DNA from: an uncultured Olsenella sp.
GTDB taxonomy: Bacteria > Actinomycetota > Coriobacteriia > Coriobacteriales > Atopobiaceae
Assembly (NCBI GenBank): GCA_949290055.1
Contig: CASEQJ010000007.1
Location: 1 to 62,403, forward strand
Length of the DNA stretch: 62,403 bases
Direction of reading: 5' to 3'
In this document: positions 8,901 to 17,484 of the stretch, piece after piece
How the letters are laid out: every line of letters starts with the position of its first letter
Position numbering within the stretch: the first letter of the stretch is position 1
The notes under the pieces: generated by a model
Databases searched by the model: none
Told to the model about the DNA's origin: nothing
Seen by the model: the letters and a program-made list of their open reading frames with translations, nothing else
Made by a program: the position numbers and the translations under genes

Positions 8901-9710
8901 TTACGCCTCGAGGTACTTGGCGACGATCTCGTCGTACTCGCCGCTCTCGCGAATGTTGGCGAGACCGGTGTTGAACATCTCGATGAGCTCGGAGTTCTTG
9001 CCCTTCATGACGGCGAAGCCGTACGGGGTGGCGAACTCGTCCTCGTCGGTGCCGATAATGGAGAGGCCGTTGCCCTGCGCGACGCCGTAGGCCATGACGG
9101 GGTAGTCCTCGAAGCACGCGGCGGTGTTGCCGGTGAGAACGTCCTGGTACATCATGTCGGACGTGTCGAAGTAGGTGATCTCGAAGCCGTACTGGTCCTT
9201 AATGGACTCGGCCCACGAGGCGCTCTGGGTGCCGGTCTTGCAGGCGACCTTCTGGCCGGCGAGGCCCTCGAGGCTCGTGACGTCACCGCCGTCGACCGCC
9301 GCGGCGCAGACGTACGAGTCGTAGTAGGCGTCGGAGAAGTCGTACTTCTCCTCGCGCTCGGGCGTGATCGACATGCCGGCGATCACGGCGTCGGCCTGGT
9401 TGGACTCGAGCGCGGCCACGGCGGCGTCAAAGCCCAAGGAGTTGAGCTCGTAGGCAAAGCCCTGGTCGGCGGCAATGGCGGCAAGAATGTCAACGTCAAT
9501 GCCCACGAACTCGCCGGCCTCGTTGGTGAACTCGAACGGCGCGAAGGTGGTGTCGGTGGCGACGAGGTAGGTCTTGCCGTCGGCGTCGCCGGACGCGGTG
9601 TTGGCGTCGTCAGAGGCGGCGTTGTTGCCGCCGCAGGCGGCGAGGCCGAGGACGGAGACGGCACCGCCGGCGATGCCGAGGAACGTGCGACGAGAGACAG
9701 AAGCGGACAT
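8901..9710 (-). CDS. Polar amino-acid binding lipoprotein (SBP family 3)
   Basis: 269 residues. The N-terminus carries a Tat-like RR (SRRTFLGIAGG) and a lipobox (VLGLAAC) with the Cys near 26. The mature part follows family 3 binding proteins: TDTTFAPFEF, GIDVDILAAIA, DAVIAGMSITPERE..YDFSDAYY, and AACFEDYPVMAY. It captures an amino acid outside the membrane and passes it to the permease. It is the first gene of the operon; a 137-base gap to panE upstream probably holds its promoter. Confidence 0.93.
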   Translation of the reverse strand: MSASVSRRTFLGIAGGAVSVLGLAACGGNNAASDDANTASGDADGKTYLVATDTTFAPFEFTNEAGEFVGIDVDILAAIAADQGFAYELNSLGFDAAVAALESNQADAVIAGMSITPEREEKYDFSDAYYDSYVCAAAVDGGDVTSLEGLAGQKVACKTGTQSASWAESIKDQYGFEITYFDTSDMMYQDVLTGNTAACFEDYPVMAYGVAQGNGLSIIGTDEDEFATPYGFAVMKGKNSELIEMFNTGLANIRESGEYDEIVAKYLEA

Positions 9711-9847
9711 GGCAACTCCTCCTTAGAAAACGCGCGCAAAATCGTACAGGAGCCCCGCGCGCTGGGCGAGGCTGCCCCTGTACTGTAGCCAAGTGATATT
9801 TCGGTTCCTTTAACACTTTGCGGCATGAACGGCCACAAAGCTGAGAA

Positions 9848-10792
9848 CTACACAATTTCTCTGCGAGGCCCCTTGGTCGAAAAGCCGGACTCAAGTTCGC
9901 GAATCCGCTGGTAGAGCCACTGGTTTGTGGGGACGAGAAGACCGTGGCGCTCGGCGAGGCGACATATGGTGCCGGAGAACTCCTCGACCTCGGTGGGCTT
10001 CTCGTTTATGCGGTCCTGTGCCATGGACGGCATGCCGGCCGGGTCGAGCGAGGCCGTGAGCTGGGCCATTTGCACGAGGTCCCTCTCGGTCACGTCCACG
10101 CCCTCGGCGCGGGCGACAGCCAGCGCCTCGCGCATGGCGGCCACGAAGCAGCGGTTCTGCTCGCTGCCGGGTTCGCTCGCGGAGCCATAGGTGCCGCCAA
10201 AGACCATGCAGGTCTGGTTTATGCCCACGTTGAGCATGAGCTTCACCCACATGCGGCGGCGGATGTCCGTCTCCACCACGTGAGGTATGCCGGCGCGCGC
10301 GTAGAGGTCGGCGACGGCGTCGACCACGCCGTCGGCGGTCCCCGGCGCCGGGCCCAGGCGGACCTCGCCGGGGTGGCTGTAGGTCATGTCACCGCCAATG
10401 AAGACGGCGTCCATGCCCTGTGCCACCGAGAGCACGGTGCGCTCCCAGCCAAAGCGCTCCGCAACGCGCTCCTCGCTGGTCACGCCGTTAACAAGCGAGG
10501 CTATGGCCGTGTGCGGGCCCACGAGGCGCTCCATCGTGTCCAGCGCCGTGGGCAGCCCCGGCGCCTTGATCGCAAGGATCACCAGGTCGACGGGCGTGGC
10601 CTCGCTCGCGGCGATCGTGGGCACACGGCAGGGCTCGCCGTTCACGGTCACCGTCTCGCCGTCGTGGCGGGCAAAGCGCTCGTCGTCCATGACGAACTCG
10701 ACGGCCCCCGGCCCGAGGTTTTTCTCGGCAATGGTGCCGTAGAGCAGGCCCACTGCTCCCCTGCCCAGGATAGCCACGCGCTCGATTGCCAT
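9848..10792 (-). CDS. panE: 2-dehydropantoate 2-reductase (ketopantoate reductase)
   Basis: 314 residues. The N-terminal Rossmann motif is ILGRGAVGLLYG, followed by the ApbA/PanE pattern VDLVILAIKAPGLPTAL and, in the C-terminal domain, RRRMWVKLMLNVGINQTC plus a late EKPTEVEEFSG block containing the catalytic-region residues. It makes pantoate from ketopantoate with NADPH, in coenzyme A synthesis. The ATG at MAIERV is preferred because AGGAGG precedes it; the upstream gene's stop overlaps this start by one codon, so they are probably co-translated. Confidence 0.88.
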   Translation of the reverse strand: MAIERVAILGRGAVGLLYGTIAEKNLGPGAVEFVMDDERFARHDGETVTVNGEPCRVPTIAASEATPVDLVILAIKAPGLPTALDTMERLVGPHTAIASLVNGVTSEERVAERFGWERTVLSVAQGMDAVFIGGDMTYSHPGEVRLGPAPGTADGVVDAVADLYARAGIPHVVETDIRRRMWVKLMLNVGINQTCMVFGGTYGSASEPGSEQNRCFVAAMREALAVARAEGVDVTERDLVQMAQLTASLDPAGMPSMAQDRINEKPTEVEEFSGTICRLAERHGLLVPTNQWLYQRIRELESGFSTKGPRREIV

Positions 10793-10793
10793 G

Positions 10794-11252
10794 TCAGTCC
10801 TCCCTACCCTCGACGGACTCACTCAGCCCCGCACGGCGGCGGAGCTCGGAGGCGAGGGCGTCGTTGTCGCTCACGCAGACGGCCACGTCGCCGTCCTCGG
10901 GCGCCTCAATGAAGAGGCCGCCGAACTCGGTGGTACACAGGTGACCCGTGAACTGGCCGGCGCCGCCCGCGAGCGGCGCCACACCGCGGACGTGCGCATA
11001 CGGGACGACCACGTGGCTCCAGCCAAAGAAGACCTCCAGCCGGTCGCCGTAGAGCTCGACGCGGTTGCGCACGACGAGCGGGACCAGGAGAACCGCCCCG
11101 ACGACCAGCGCCAGGACCGGCACGAAGACGGGCAGCGTGGTCTGCAGCGCCAAAATGGCCGCCACCACGGCAATCGCGACGCAGACGGCCTGGTACCACA
11201 CGCCCACGCGCCCGCGAAAGACCAGCTCCGGCGCCTCCTTGTGCCCGCTCAT
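10794..11252 (-). CDS. PH-like domain membrane protein
   Basis: 152 residues. Two adjacent hydrophobic helices (about residues 22-60) are followed by RVELYGDRLEVFFGWSHVVVPYAHVRGV, a typical small bacterial PH-like (bPH) domain, and an acidic C-terminus. Such proteins are membrane-anchored with unknown ligand. Its stop overlaps the panE start. A GTCCTTCTC motif lies in the leader just upstream of its start. Confidence 0.7.
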   Translation of the reverse strand: MSGHKEAPELVFRGRVGVWYQAVCVAIAVVAAILALQTTLPVFVPVLALVVGAVLLVPLVVRNRVELYGDRLEVFFGWSHVVVPYAHVRGVAPLAGGAGQFTGHLCTTEFGGLFIEAPEDGDVAVCVSDNDALASELRRRAGLSESVEGRED

Positions 11253-11311
11253 GCCACACCGTCCTTCTCGCCTGCCACGTTTAGCTCATTCTATCCCGGA
11301 CGCCTGCCGCC

Positions 11312-11425
11312 AATACGCGTTTTCCAACGCTTGAGCGAGCCAAAACGCTGGAAGTCGCGTACTGGCACACAGCAATACGCGAAAGACGACGTTTCGCGGC
11401 GCTAAAACGTTGGAAGTCGCGTACT
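11312..11425. repeat. Three-copy ~20-base repeat (two direct, one inverted)
   Basis: AAAACGCTGGAAGTCGCGTA (11342) recurs as AAAACGTTGGAAGTCGCGTA (11404), followed by CT in both. An inverted, diverged copy (TACGCGTTTTCCAACGCTT) lies at 11314-11332. Between the direct copies is a perfect hairpin, CGCGAAA/TTTCGCG. This fills the space between the MFS stop and the PH-protein leader. Function is unknown; it could be a regulator array or part of a palindromic element. Confidence 0.7.
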
Positions 11426-11436
11426 AAGCCAGGGGG

Positions 11437-12672
11437 CTAGTGGCGCGCGCGGCGCGGGCGCCAGCCCTTGAGCGCCATGAGAGCGAGAAACGCGCCAAGC
11501 ACCACGCACGAGAGCGCGAGCAGAGCCGCCGGGAAGAGCCAGAAGCCCACCCGCTCCGCCACCAGGCCAAAAAGCGGCGGCAGCGTGAGCGAGCCCACGT
11601 AGGACGCCGCCATCTGCACGCCGATCACGGCCTGCGAGAGGTCGCGCCCAAAGAGGCGCGGCGTGAGATGCAGCATGTTGGGATAGAGCGGGCTGTTGCC
11701 AAATCCCACGAGGAAGAGGCCCACCGGCGCCGCGACAAGTGGCAGCGGGGCGAGAAGCACGAGCACGGCCACAAAGGTGACCGCCTGCCCCAGCCCCACG
11801 AGCTGCTTGCTGGAGAGCCGGTTGGCCAGCACGCCGGAGAGGAAGCGCCCCGCCGTCACGCCCACGTAGTAGACCGTCACCATGCCGGCGGCCGCTCCGG
11901 CCGCCATGCCGCGCGCGCTCACGAGGTAGCTTGCGCACCAGGTGTTGCAGACGCCCTCGATTGCCACGGACGCCATGAAGACGAGGCAGGCAAGACGTAT
12001 GTCACGGCGGCGGACGAGCGCGAGCGGGCTTGCGACGCGAGGCGCGGGCTCGTCGTCCCTCTCGCCTGCCGCCGGCTCACCGCCCACGCGCGACCACAGC
12101 GGCAGAATCGCGACCGTCGCCGCCACGATCACCGCCTGAACGACCGCAGCCTCGAGGTAGCCGTCGCGCCAGGTGCCGCCCGAGAGCGCGAGCGACATGA
12201 GGAAGGGGCTCACCGTTATGCCCACGCCGTAGGCACAGTGCAGGAAGTTCATGTGCGTGGCGCGGTAGTGCAGCGCCACGTAGTTGTTGAGCGCGGTGTC
12301 TATGGCGCCGGCGCCCAGTCCAAGCGGCACGGCGAGCAGGCAGAGCCACGGAAAGCCCGGCGCCACGGCAAAGCCGAGCAGCGCCGCGGCGGTGAGCGCC
12401 GTGGAGACGGCCGTGACGCGCCCGGTGCCAAAGCGGCCAATGAGCGCGGCGGAGGAGAGGCTGGAGACAATGGTCCCGCAGCACGTGACCATCGTGACCG
12501 CACTGCCCCACGAGACGGGAACGCCCAGGTCGGGGTGCATGGCGGGCCACGCCGCGCCAAAGAGCGAGTCGGGTATGCCCAGGCCCACAAAGGCCACGTA
12601 TATGACGACGAGAAGAACGACGGACACGCGGCGCCAGCCCCTTCCTGTGAGTGGAAACGTTTCCACAACCAT
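11437..12672 (-). CDS. MFS transporter (FucP/sugar-exporter style)
   Basis: About 411 residues with 12 hydrophobic segments; the GLGIPDSLFGAAWP start and NNYVALHY..THMNFLHCAYGVG loop match MFS members of the glucose/fucose or YbjJ-like group. It probably exports or imports a small organic solute. Start choice is uncertain. The first in-frame ATG is used, but it lacks a ribosome site and overlaps a LacI-type operator palindrome. A GTG at 12627, preceded by AGGAAGG, would place that operator in the leader and is a good alternative. A substrate cannot be named. Confidence 0.82.
   Translation of the reverse strand: MVVETFPLTGRGWRRVSVVLLVVIYVAFVGLGIPDSLFGAAWPAMHPDLGVPVSWGSAVTMVTCCGTIVSSLSSAALIGRFGTGRVTAVSTALTAAALLGFAVAPGFPWLCLLAVPLGLGAGAIDTALNNYVALHYRATHMNFLHCAYGVGITVSPFLMSLALSGGTWRDGYLEAAVVQAVIVAATVAILPLWSRVGGEPAAGERDDEPAPRVASPLALVRRRDIRLACLVFMASVAIEGVCNTWCASYLVSARGMAAGAAAGMVTVYYVGVTAGRFLSGVLANRLSSKQLVGLGQAVTFVAVLVLLAPLPLVAAPVGLFLVGFGNSPLYPNMLHLTPRLFGRDLSQAVIGVQMAASYVGSLTLPPLFGLVAERVGFWLFPAALLALSCVVLGAFLALMALKGWRPRRARH
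12652..12665. promoter_or_regulatory. LacI-family operator-like palindrome
   Basis: TGGAAACGTTTCCA is a perfect 14-bp palindrome of the kind bound by LacI/GalR-family repressors (central CG step). It lies at the extreme 5' end of the MFS gene, 25 bases upstream of an alternative GTG start. No lacI-type gene is seen in the window. Confidence 0.55.
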
Positions 12673-12805
12673 GATAGCGCCCGGGTGGCGCGCCCGCCAC
12701 CCCCGCCTTGCGAAAACGTCACTCAACCGACAGGAACCCCTATGGCGGGCGCGGGCCCGTTCCCTCACAATGTCTTGCGCACTGCGGTCGAGAAGAACGG
12801 ACACC

Positions 12806-13804
12806 ATGAACCTCATAAGGCACTTCCTTGCCGGCTACACCGAGAACTTCCTTCTGGCGCTCGTGCTGTGGCCAATGGCGTCGTTTGCGCTGACGCTTCC
12901 GATCCTCGCCTACCTCTACCACCGCGACGGGCGACTTCGTCTCGGCTCGACGGTCAGCACCTACCTTGCGGTTCTCTACCTGCTTGGCGTAGCCTGCTTC
13001 ACGCTGTACCCGCTGCCGAGCGGAGACTCCGGGCTCGGAATCACCTACGGCGTCCCCTGGCAGCTGAACCCGCTGGCATTTGTGGGCGACTTCCGCCGCG
13101 AGGGCGTGAGCGTCCTCCCGCAGATTGCTTTTAACGTCGTCTTCTTCATACCGCTCGGCTTCATTGCCGGACGCCTGCTGCGCTGGGGCTTCTGGCGCTC
13201 GCTTCTTGCCGGGCTGCTCGTGTCCTTCTGCGTCGAGGCCGCGCAGGGCACGGGGCTCTTTGGGATCTATCCCTACGCCTACCGCACGGCCGACGTGGAC
13301 GACCTGATCTACAACACGACCGGCGCCGTGCTCGGCTGGCTTGCCGCCGCCGCGCTCGGCCGCGTGCTGCCGCCCGGCGCGCTCGCCGAGGACGGCGAGG
13401 TCACGCACGAGCCGGGCTTTGTGCGCCGCTGCGTGGCGTTTTGGCTGGACACGCTGCTCACCACGCTGATCTCGCTCGTGGTCGCCGGCATAATCGTGCT
13501 CGTGCTGCACAACGTGCCCGGCGGGGAGCGCTGGGTCGACGAGCCGTGGGCGCTCTGGGCGGAGTGCCTGGCGTTCTTCCTCGTGGAGCTCGCGTGGCCC
13601 GCGCGGCACGACGGCTCCACGCCCGGCGGCGCGTTCGTGCGCATGAGCTGCGAGACGAAGCCGCGGACCGGCGGCCAGCGCGCAGCGTTCTACGTGGCGC
13701 GACTCGTGGTGCTCGGCGGCGCGTACCTCTTCTTCCCGCTCGCCTGGCCCCTGCTCGTGCTCTTCTACCTCTTCGTGAGAATGATGCCCTACGACCTCAT
13801 CTAG
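12806..13804 (+). CDS. VanZ-RDD fusion membrane protein
   Basis: 332 residues. The first ~200 form a VanZ-type domain: five helices with ITYGVPWQLNPLAF, QIAFNVVFFIPLGF and VEAAQG..ADVDDLIYNTTGAVLGW. After a short linker, FVRRCVAFWLDTLLTTLI begins an RDD domain of three helices (Arg then Asp-Asp signature, here R-D). VanZ proteins affect glycopeptide susceptibility; RDD proteins are often ion transporters or regulators. A GAGAAGAAC motif lies 7 bases before the ATG. The stop overlaps the convergent neighbour's stop on a shared CTAG. Confidence 0.85.
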   Translation: MNLIRHFLAGYTENFLLALVLWPMASFALTLPILAYLYHRDGRLRLGSTVSTYLAVLYLLGVACFTLYPLPSGDSGLGITYGVPWQLNPLAFVGDFRREGVSVLPQIAFNVVFFIPLGFIAGRLLRWGFWRSLLAGLLVSFCVEAAQGTGLFGIYPYAYRTADVDDLIYNTTGAVLGWLAAAALGRVLPPGALAEDGEVTHEPGFVRRCVAFWLDTLLTTLISLVVAGIIVLVLHNVPGGERWVDEPWALWAECLAFFLVELAWPARHDGSTPGGAFVRMSCETKPRTGGQRAAFYVARLVVLGGAYLFFPLAWPLLVLFYLFVRMMPYDLI

Positions 13805-15807
13805 CGCGAGAAGAACGCGGCGTCGGCGGCTCGGTACGGACGCAGGCGGGTGGGGTCCACGGTGGTGTGGGCGTGCGCAGGGACGTTGCGCCACTTGACA
13901 GTGTGGCCGGCGCCGTGGCTGCAGAAGACGGAGTCCGGCGTGTTGGGGAGGTCGGCCTCGGGGTCGTAGGCCGCGGTGGCGATGACCTCGTCGGCGTTGT
14001 GGCACGGCCGGTAGCCGGCAAGCTCAAGCGAGAGGCGCCCGCGCCCGCCCGTGTAGCGCGCGACCTCGAGCGCGTACTCCCCCACCTCGGAGGCGGGCAC
14101 CTCGCCCGTGACGGTCGCCGCGTCGCCCGCCGTCGCCGGCGCGTCGAACTCCGCCGCCATGCGCGTGAGGTCCGTGAGCGCACGGCCCACACGGTCGGCG
14201 GGCACCGTCAGGCGGAAGCGGTACCACGGCTCCAGAAGCAGGCACTCGCCGCGCTCGCGTGCGCCCATGAGCGCCTGACGGACGGCGCGGTAGGTGGCCT
14301 GGCGGAAATCGCCGCCCTCGGTGTGCTTGGCGTGCGCGCGGCCAGCGAGCAGCGTAATGCGCACGTCCGTGAGCGGCGCGCCCACAAGCACGCCCAGGTG
14401 GTCGCGCTCCATGGCGTTGGTGAGAATGAGGCGCTGCCAGTTGAGGTCGAGGTCGTCCGTCGAGCAGCGCGTGCCAAACTCCACGCCGGCGCCGCGCCGC
14501 AGCGGCTCCACCAGGAGGCACGCCTCGGCGTAGTGGCGCAGCGGCTCGAAGTGCCCCACGCCCTCGGCGGGCGCGGTCAGCGTCTCGCGATAGAGGATGC
14601 CGCCGGGGCCAAACGTCACCGCAAAGCCGTAGCGCTCGCGCAAAAGCTCCGCGACCACGTCCTGCTGGACCTCGCCCATGAGCTGGACGTGCGCCTCCTG
14701 CAGCTGCTCCTGCCACGTGACGCCGAGCATGGGGTCCTCGTCCGCGAGCTCGCGCAGAGCCCGCACCAGGGCGGAGACGTCCGCTCCAGGCTCGGGAATC
14801 ACCTGGTAGGACAGGACGGGCGCAAGCACCGGTCGCGCGCCCTCCGGCTCCGCGCCAAGCGCGCTGCCGGGCACCACATGGCTGAGCCCGGTGACGGCAC
14901 AGATCCGCCCGGCGCCCACCTCCGCCACGGTCTCAAAGCTCTCGCCCTGGTAGAGGCGCACCTCGTTGATCTTCTCCGCCCACGGCTCGCCGCGACGACC
15001 CACACCCGCGACCTGCCTCTTCGCGCACAGCTTGCCACCCGTGACCTTCACCCAGGCGAGCCGCTCGCCGCGCGCCCCGCGACTCACGCGAAAGACGCGC
15101 GCGGCGAACTCGTCCGGCCATGAGCGCTCGGCGAGAAGCGCGCACATGCCGTCGAGCAGCTCGCGCACGCCGTCACCCCGCAGCGCCGCGCCAAAGAACA
15201 CCGGGAAGAGGGCGCGCTCGGCCACCAGGCGCCGCAGCGTGTCCGCCGCGAGCGCGCCGGTCTCCAGGTACTCCTCGAGGGCCGACTCGTCCGTCGCGGC
15301 AACGTCCTCCAGTGCGCCCGCGTCACCCGCGAGCAGCGCGGACACGTCCACGCAGCCCGGCGAGAGCCGCGAGGCCAGCTCGGCGAGAAGTTCTTCTCGC
15401 CCCGGGCTCTCCAGATCGCACTTGTTCACAAAAACGAAGGTAGGCACCTCGTACCGCGCGAGCAGGTCCCAGAGCGTCTCGGTGTGGCCCTGCACGCCGT
15501 CGTTGGCGCCCACCACGAGGACGGCGTAGTCGAGCGCGGCGAGCGTCCGCTCGGCCTCCGCGGAGAAGTCCACGTGACCGGGTGCGTCCACGAGCATGAG
15601 ACGGGCGTCCGCCCAGTCGAGCGACGCGCTCGACGAGAAGATCGTGATTCCGCGGGCGCGCTCCATGGCGTCGGTGTCCAGGTGGGTTGTGCCGCTGTCC
15701 ACGCGCCCGGGGTTGCGGATGGCCCCGGCCGCCGCGAGCATGGCCTCCGCGAGCGTTGTCTTGCCCGCGTCGACATGCGCCAACAGACCCACGACAGCCT
15801 GCCTCAC
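13801..15807 (-). CDS. TetM/TetW-like ribosomal protection GTPase
   Basis: 668 residues, close to EF-G-like Tet proteins (~640). G1 is AHVDAGKTT at 10-18, switch region ERARGITIFSS, G3 DAPGH near 80 and G4 NKCD (usually NKID). Domains II-V follow, with QLMGEVQQDVVAELL and GAGVEFG characteristic of the family. It would bind the ribosome and displace a drug such as tetracycline. Low similarity at several positions suggests a chromosomal relative; actual resistance is not certain. I chose the GTG at VRQAVVG because GGGGGAGG lies 4 bases before it. The gene is divergent from an ABC-F protection protein. Confidence 0.85.
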   Translation of the reverse strand: MRQAVVGLLAHVDAGKTTLAEAMLAAAGAIRNPGRVDSGTTHLDTDAMERARGITIFSSSASLDWADARLMLVDAPGHVDFSAEAERTLAALDYAVLVVGANDGVQGHTETLWDLLARYEVPTFVFVNKCDLESPGREELLAELASRLSPGCVDVSALLAGDAGALEDVAATDESALEEYLETGALAADTLRRLVAERALFPVFFGAALRGDGVRELLDGMCALLAERSWPDEFAARVFRVSRGARGERLAWVKVTGGKLCAKRQVAGVGRRGEPWAEKINEVRLYQGESFETVAEVGAGRICAVTGLSHVVPGSALGAEPEGARPVLAPVLSYQVIPEPGADVSALVRALRELADEDPMLGVTWQEQLQEAHVQLMGEVQQDVVAELLRERYGFAVTFGPGGILYRETLTAPAEGVGHFEPLRHYAEACLLVEPLRRGAGVEFGTRCSTDDLDLNWQRLILTNAMERDHLGVLVGAPLTDVRITLLAGRAHAKHTEGGDFRQATYRAVRQALMGARERGECLLLEPWYRFRLTVPADRVGRALTDLTRMAAEFDAPATAGDAATVTGEVPASEVGEYALEVARYTGGRGRLSLELAGYRPCHNADEVIATAAYDPEADLPNTPDSVFCSHGAGHTVKWRNVPAHAHTTVDPTRLRPYRAADAAFFSR
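15382..15401. repeat. Dyad of the GAGAAG motif inside the TetM-like gene
   Basis: GGCGAGAAG and CTTCTCGCC face each other across two bases, giving a 9-bp-arm palindrome. It is one of two close inverted pairs of the genome-wide GGCGAGAAGRAC motif in the window. Confidence 0.6.
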
Positions 15808-15977
15808 GCGACCTCCCCCTCTGGCCACAACCGACGAACCCGTCTCATCATAGGGTATACTGACGGCGTCGTAGCCCCGTCGAAAGGACCCGGAGCCGTG
15901 CGCATTCGCTAGACATTCTCAGTCATGAACCCCTGACGGCGAGAAGAACGCCCACCCGGCACCTCGCCAGAGAAGAG

Positions 15978-17480
15978 ATGTCTATGCAGCTTGTGCTCTC
16001 CGGCGTGCGCTACGCCTATCCCGCGGCCCGCGAGGCCGTGCTCAACAACGTCACCATCACCTTCCCCGTCGGCTGGACCGCGCTCTTGGGCGACAACGGC
16101 TGCGGCAAGACCACACTGGCAAAGATCGCCTGCGGCCTGCTGGCGCCGGACGCGGGCTCCGTCACGCACGACCTGGTCTGCGCCTACGTGGCGCAGGACG
16201 CCGACGAGCCACCCGAGGGGCTCGCCGACTTTGCGTTGGACTACGGCCGCGAGGCCCGCGAGCTGCGCGAGGCCTTCCGCATAGAGGACGACATGCCCTG
16301 GCGTTTTGGCGAGCTCTCCTTTGGCGAGCGCAAGAAGCTGCAGGTGGCGGTCGCTCTCTGGGGCCGCCCGGACGTGCTCGTGGCGGACGAGCCCACCAAC
16401 CACTTGGACTCGGACGCCCGCGAGGAGCTGGGCGCAGCGCTCGCGCGCTTCCGCGGCATCGGGATCCTCGTGAGCCACGACCGCGACCTCGTGGACCTAC
16501 TCGCCACGCGCTGTGCGTCCTTCGAGCCCGGGGGCATCGTCGTGCGGCCGGGCGGCTACAGCGCGGCGCATGGCCAGGCGGAGCTCGAGCGCGCGACGGC
16601 CGTGGCGGAGAGGGCGAGCGCCAAGCGTGAGCTGGCACGGCTCTCTGCCGAGAAGGACGCACGTGCCCACGAGGCGGCACGCGCCGACGCACGACGCAGC
16701 AAGCGCGGCCTGGACCCGCGCGACCGCGATGCGCGCGGCAAGATCGACCTCGCGGTCTACACCGGCAAGGACGGACAGGCCGGGCGCCTCTCCTCGCAGA
16801 TGGACGCGCGGGTGGCTGCCGCGCAGGAGCGCCTCGCAGCCGCGCGCGTGGCCAAGCGCTACGACGGCGACCTCTGGGTCGACGCCGAGCCCTCGCGCCG
16901 CCGCACCGTGCTGCACGTACCCGCCACGACCATCCCCTGCGGCCCGGAGGGCACGCTCCAGATCCCCGAGCTCTGGGTGGGGAGCCGAGACCACGTGGGC
17001 GTCGTCGGACCCAACGGCGCCGGCAAGTCCACGCTCCTCGCACACCTGCGCGTTCTTCTCGCCCAGGCGGAGGACGCCGGTCAGGGCGTGGAGGTGCTGG
17101 ACATCCCGCAGGAGCTGCCGGCGGAGGCGCGCGAGGCCATGGTGGGACGCATCGCCGCGCTGACCTCGGCCGACCGCGGGCGCGTGCTCTCCACGGTGGC
17201 GCAGCTCAACTCGGACCCGGACCGCATCCTCGAGGGCGGCCGCACGAGCCCCGGCGAGCTGCGCAAGCTCATGCTGGCGGAGGGTATCCTGCGCCACCCC
17301 GCGCTCATCCTCATGGACGAGCCCACCAACCACCTTGACCTGCACTCGACCGAGGCGCTCGAGCGCGCGCTCGCCGCCTACCCCGGCGCGCTCGTGCTGG
17401 TGAGCCACGACCGGCGGTTCCTCTCGGCGTGCACCACACGCACCTGGGAGGTCCGCGACGGCCTCGTGCGGGAGGTGTGA
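15978..17480 (+). CDS. ABC-F family ATPase, ribosome-associated
   Basis: 500 residues, no membrane segment. First cassette: Walker A GDNGCGKTT at 38-46, signature LSFGERKKLQ, Walker B VADEPTNHLD. The inter-domain linker (~200-290) is long, basic and helical (RASAKRELARLSAEKDARAH). Second cassette: GPNGAGKST, signature TSPGELRKLMLAEG, MDEPTNHLDL. This two-ATPase layout without transmembrane part is ABC-F; members eject antibiotics from the ribosome or act in translation. Divergent pairing with a TetM-like GTPase supports a ribosome-protection role, but the drug class is unknown. The 170-base shared promoter region contains very short frames (GTG-3 codons-TAG, ATG-2 codons-TGA) that could be attenuation leaders. 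Confidence 0.88.
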   Translation: MSMQLVLSGVRYAYPAAREAVLNNVTITFPVGWTALLGDNGCGKTTLAKIACGLLAPDAGSVTHDLVCAYVAQDADEPPEGLADFALDYGREARELREAFRIEDDMPWRFGELSFGERKKLQVAVALWGRPDVLVADEPTNHLDSDAREELGAALARFRGIGILVSHDRDLVDLLATRCASFEPGGIVVRPGGYSAAHGQAELERATAVAERASAKRELARLSAEKDARAHEAARADARRSKRGLDPRDRDARGKIDLAVYTGKDGQAGRLSSQMDARVAAAQERLAAARVAKRYDGDLWVDAEPSRRRTVLHVPATTIPCGPEGTLQIPELWVGSRDHVGVVGPNGAGKSTLLAHLRVLLAQAEDAGQGVEVLDIPQELPAEAREAMVGRIAALTSADRGRVLSTVAQLNSDPDRILEGGRTSPGELRKLMLAEGILRHPALILMDEPTNHLDLHSTEALERALAAYPGALVLVSHDRRFLSACTTRTWEVRDGLVREV

Positions 17481-17484
17481 GCGC

